A stretch of DNA of 36,531 nt from Fidelibacterota bacterium (lineage in GTDB: Bacteria; Fidelibacterota; UBA2242; JAOZSR01): assembly GCA_029939575.1 (NCBI GenBank), contig JAOZSR010000028.1, forward strand, positions 1 to 36,531. The letters are read 5' to 3'. The translations under genes and the position numbers were made by a program. The notes under the pieces were generated by a model. That model had not been told where the DNA came from and did not search any database. It saw only the letters and a program-made list of their open reading frames with translations. Shown piece after piece: positions 34,736 through 36,531 of the stretch. Every line of letters starts with the position of its first letter. Positions within the stretch are counted from its first letter, which is position 1.

Positions 34736-35021
34736 ATTTTATGTGAGTCGAATTTCGTTCAATTAATTTACCAGATAAATATTTATGTAGTATGCTTGTA
34801 ACCATTGTTTGATATGGTAAGCCCTCTTCAACTGATTTTGATTTTAATTTTATCAAATCTCTTTCAGATATTCTTATATTTATTCGTTTATTTTTTAGAA
34901 TTGTATTTCTGGCTATTAGACTGTATTTCTTTTTATCACTTTCAATATTAGGTGAAGAAATCCACTCATCATTTTCAAAAGATTTAATAATATCTTCTTC
35001 GTATTCTGTATATTTATTCAT
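34734..35021 (-). CDS. BrnA/CopG-type antitoxin
   Basis: A 95-residue DNA-binding antitoxin. The ribbon-helix-helix part is the C-terminal half: KNKRINIRISERDLIKLK forms the beta-strand and first helix, and GLPYQTMVTSILHKYLSGKL the second helix, as in BrnA/CopG-antitoxin proteins. The acidic N-terminal half (YEEDIIKSFENDEW) probably binds the toxin. Its start overlaps the toxin stop by eight bases, so translation is coupled and, as in other BrnTA loci, the toxin gene comes first. The antitoxin probably represses the shared promoter at 35305-35333. Confidence 0.83.
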   Translation of the reverse strand: MNKYTEYEEDIIKSFENDEWISSPNIESDKKKYSLIARNTILKNKRINIRISERDLIKLKSKSVEEGLPYQTMVTSILHKYLSGKLIERNSTHIK

Positions 35022-35298
35022 TTATATTTCTCCTCAAATATTTCTTTGTTGCATTACGACTGGGAATAATCGTTTTTAGAAAAACTTTCTTATCATCTTC
35101 AACAAAAGGAATTAAATAAACATAGTTTTCATGTTCAATAATAAAAATAGATTGATTTGGATATTTTTGCTTATTCGGATTATCAATTTTATCTAAAAAT
35201 TTTTCTTCGTGTAAATAATTTACAATTTCTTCAAAAGAAATATTTCTTTCTCTTTTTAATTTTTGATTTTTTTCTTCATTCCAATCAAAATATTTCAT
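35014..35298 (-). CDS. BrnT-family toxin (RelE-like ribonuclease)
   Basis: A 94-residue BrnT-type (DUF497) toxin, expected to cut RNA and stop growth unless bound by its antitoxin. Family features: KYFDWNEEKNQKLKRERNISFEEIV at the N-terminus (the WDxxKxxxNxxKHGVSFEEA pattern), a central beta-strand region, and C-terminal KTIIPSRNATKKYL (the RxISARxATxxE pattern). The ATG lies only six bases after the -10 box, so the transcript is probably leaderless or nearly so; no Shine-Dalgarno is present. The pair sits immediately beside an integron attC site, a common place for toxin-antitoxin cassettes. Confidence 0.82.
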   Translation of the reverse strand: MKYFDWNEEKNQKLKRERNISFEEIVNYLHEEKFLDKIDNPNKQKYPNQSIFIIEHENYVYLIPFVEDDKKVFLKTIIPSRNATKKYLRRNINE

Positions 35299-35304
35299 GC
35301 CTAT

Positions 35305-35333
35305 ATTTTAATTTATTGTATGCCTATTGTCAA
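35305..35333 (-). promoter_or_regulatory. Strong promoter of the toxin-antitoxin pair
   Basis: On the minus strand a perfect -35 TTGACA (35328-35333) is followed after 17 bases by TAAAAT (35305-35310), a -10 with 5 of 6 consensus bases. The toxin ATG begins six bases downstream, so the first transcribed base should fall at or next to the start codon. Confidence 0.75.
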
Positions 35334-35358
35334 TACTTATTAGTTTTTATTTTTTCTG

Positions 35359-35497
35359 GTATAACAAACAAGCGTGAGCGACGCCGAACGCCGAATCGTC
35401 ATTAGCCAGACGCTTTAACGCAAAATCATCGAAACGAGCCTTGTGCCACAAGTTTAGCGCAACAGTTAAAGGCGTTCGATCCACGCAGATGTTAGAC
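35359..35497 (-). other. attC: Integron attC recombination site (139 bases)
   Basis: Read on the minus strand, the site opens with GTCTAAC (RYYYAAC consensus, rc of 35491-35497) ten bases after the HEPN gene stop, and closes with GTTATAC (near GTTRRRY, rc of 35359-35365). Between them imperfect inverted repeats pair GCGTG with CACGC, CGAACGCC with GGCGTTCG, and TTTAAC with GTTAAA, leaving a central loop with a small CTTGT/ACAAG hairpin. This is the R''-L''/L'-R' layout of attC sites that fold as single strands for the integrase. Its richer GC content contrasts with the flanks. Length is near that of Vibrio-type repeats. Confidence 0.82.
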
Positions 35498-36484
35498 ATT
35501 TATAGTTTATTCCTTGATATCTAGGCAGTTAGTGTTGTTTGCAATAATTTGAACGATTTTTGTGACTAAAGGATATAAATGCATCCATAAAATATTTTCT
35601 GAAATATTCTGACCTCTATGAAATAATTTATGTCTCTCCTCTATAATATTTTTTATATTTTTTTCTTCTAATTGAACCTCTTTTCCAAAAAAAACATAAT
35701 TTTCCAAGCCGATTTTTTTTAATAAATTCATTAATTTTATAACTCTAGATTCCTTTGTTCTGTTTAACAAATTTCTTATTGTACCTTTCTTTATATCATC
35801 CTCGAATTGATTTGATAATTGAGTTATTATTTTTTGTTCATTATTATCAAAAAGTTTATTAGAGTTGAACATGTTTTTATATAAATTAGATTCTTCTAAA
35901 TATTCAATGATCAAAAATAAATGAAAATATTTAGATTTTATATTCTCTGCTTTTATAGCATCATAATAAAAATTTAATATTTCGAAATAATGAGCATTAA
36001 TTATCTCATTAGCATCAATTTCAACATTTCTTTTGCAAGAAATAGAAATACTATCGCTTACTGTTATTGTATCTGAAAAAGTTATTTCATGTTCATTTTG
36101 AGAATAATTATCATGATTTTCTTTAATTATTAAATTTGGCCAATCGATTTCGATAAAACTTGTACCATAATGTGGACTGTGTTCCTTTTTATTTATTAAA
36201 AATGTTATGTATTGGGAAAACTCTTTAATTAGTTGGATTATTTCAGATTCTGTGAAAGGTTTTAATGTATTGATTTTCAATTTATATATACTTTTATCAA
36301 CTAACTCAATTTGAAATATTGTATTATCAATTTTAAATGGATTTTCTATTTCTAGCTGCGAATTTATATTTATAATGTTTCCCGCTTGATATCCAATTTG
36401 TGTTATTTTGTTTGAACATTTTATTACGAAATTAACTTCAATAATTTTTTTCATATATCAATCTCAATTTGGTTTATTGTCTAA
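35365..36484 (-). mobile_element. Integron gene cassette carrying a HEPN-domain gene
   Basis: The cassette runs on the minus strand from the core site GTTAGAC (rc of 36479-36485), through one gene with a 25-base leader, to the end of the attC site at 35359-35497. One gene, a short leader and a 3' attC is the normal cassette form. Boundaries follow the cut between G and TT in each core site. Confidence 0.68.
35507..36454 (-). CDS. HEPN-domain protein of unknown role (integron cassette)
   Basis: A 315-residue protein that I do not recognise as a named family. The N-terminal about 150 residues are beta-rich and without clear homology. The C-terminal about 150 residues are helical and end with IIEERHKLFHRGQNI, containing Arg274-x4-His279, the RxxxxH motif of HEPN ribonucleases. 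The overall layout (beta-rich N-terminus, C-terminal HEPN) resembles ApeA-like proteins that act in phage defence by cutting RNA. Being a cassette next to a toxin-antitoxin pair fits a defence or toxin role, which is inference. It is very AT-rich, with many Asn, Ile and Lys. The gene has no strong Shine-Dalgarno. Confidence 0.6.
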   Translation of the reverse strand: MKKIIEVNFVIKCSNKITQIGYQAGNIININSQLEIENPFKIDNTIFQIELVDKSIYKLKINTLKPFTESEIIQLIKEFSQYITFLINKKEHSPHYGTSFIEIDWPNLIIKENHDNYSQNEHEITFSDTITVSDSISISCKRNVEIDANEIINAHYFEILNFYYDAIKAENIKSKYFHLFLIIEYLEESNLYKNMFNSNKLFDNNEQKIITQLSNQFEDDIKKGTIRNLLNRTKESRVIKLMNLLKKIGLENYVFFGKEVQLEEKNIKNIIEERHKLFHRGQNISENILWMHLYPLVTKIVQIIANNTNCLDIKE

Positions 36485-36531
36485 CATATTATTAACCAAC
36501 TAAAATCCTTCAAAAAAAGTTTTCCCCAATA
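36479..36531 (-). other. Second integron core site (attI or attC, cut by window edge)
   Basis: GTCTAAC at 36479-36485 is GTTAGAC on the minus strand, the GTTRRRY core consensus and identical to the outer core site of the attC at 35497. The following 46 bases to the window end are AT-rich and show no L-box like the GCGTG and CGAACGCC of the first attC. This fits an attI site better than an attC. On the minus strand TTGAAG, 16 bases, TAATAT precedes the core and could be a cassette promoter. Confidence 0.45.

Noticed and set aside
1-36531. CRISPR arrays, tRNA or rRNA genes and insertion sequences
   Set aside because: No regularly spaced direct repeats, no cloverleaf-like stretch, no rRNA-like sequence and no transposase gene were found on either strand.

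Overview
The window reads as a piece of chromosome from an AT-rich, diderm (Gram-negative-type) bacterium. Three things indicate two membranes: a complete MCE/Mla-type lipid transport operon, a lipoprotein signal peptide, and a predicted outer-membrane barrel. The secreted nuclease at 1520-4336 ends in a FlgD-like/T9SS-type C-terminal module with an NFPNPFNPET motif. That motif is typical of FCB-group lineages such as Cloacimonadota, Marinimicrobia and Calditrichota. The phylum is an inference; there is no rRNA or tRNA in the window to settle it.

Layout, left to right. 1-1210 is the N-terminal part of pyruvate phosphate dikinase, cut by the window edge. 1520-4336 is a secreted protein carrying two unrelated nuclease domains. 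4355-9501 is a four-gene minus-strand operon: FAD, 2Fe-2S and molybdopterin subunits of a xanthine-dehydrogenase-type hydroxylase, then a TrpB-like PLP enzyme. Upstream lies an SLC12-like transporter (9595-11799). A secreted DUF3108 protein (11909-12643) and a soluble GAF/PAS histidine kinase (12899-15439) follow, with REP-like hairpins between them. 15705-20724 is an MCE operon (mlaD-like, a lipoprotein/barrel fusion, STAS-mlaE, mlaF). 20950-25775 is a tightly packed operon: TrmH methyltransferase, TlpA-like redoxin, CPBP protease, MgtE and a family 2 glycosyltransferase.

26030-31098 is the most unusual metabolic locus: acpS, a Kbl-type alpha-oxoamine synthase, an AcsA-like adenylating enzyme, a stand-alone acyl carrier protein and a second, diverged Kbl-type enzyme. 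No threonine dehydrogenase is nearby. A carrier-protein-linked amino-ketone pathway is a plausible reading. 31310-32285 is a decayed GDP-mannose 3,5-epimerase gene next to an intact mannose-1-phosphate guanylyltransferase (32349-33410). A flavin-reductase-like gene (33742-34617) closes the core-genome part.

The right end is accessory DNA. A BrnT/BrnA-type toxin-antitoxin pair (34734-35298) abuts a 139-base integron attC site (35359-35497). That site is followed by a HEPN-domain gene (35507-36454), whose other side carries a second core site (36479-36485). I read this as the distal end of a chromosomal integron with minus-strand cassettes, so its attI and integrase should lie to the right of the window.
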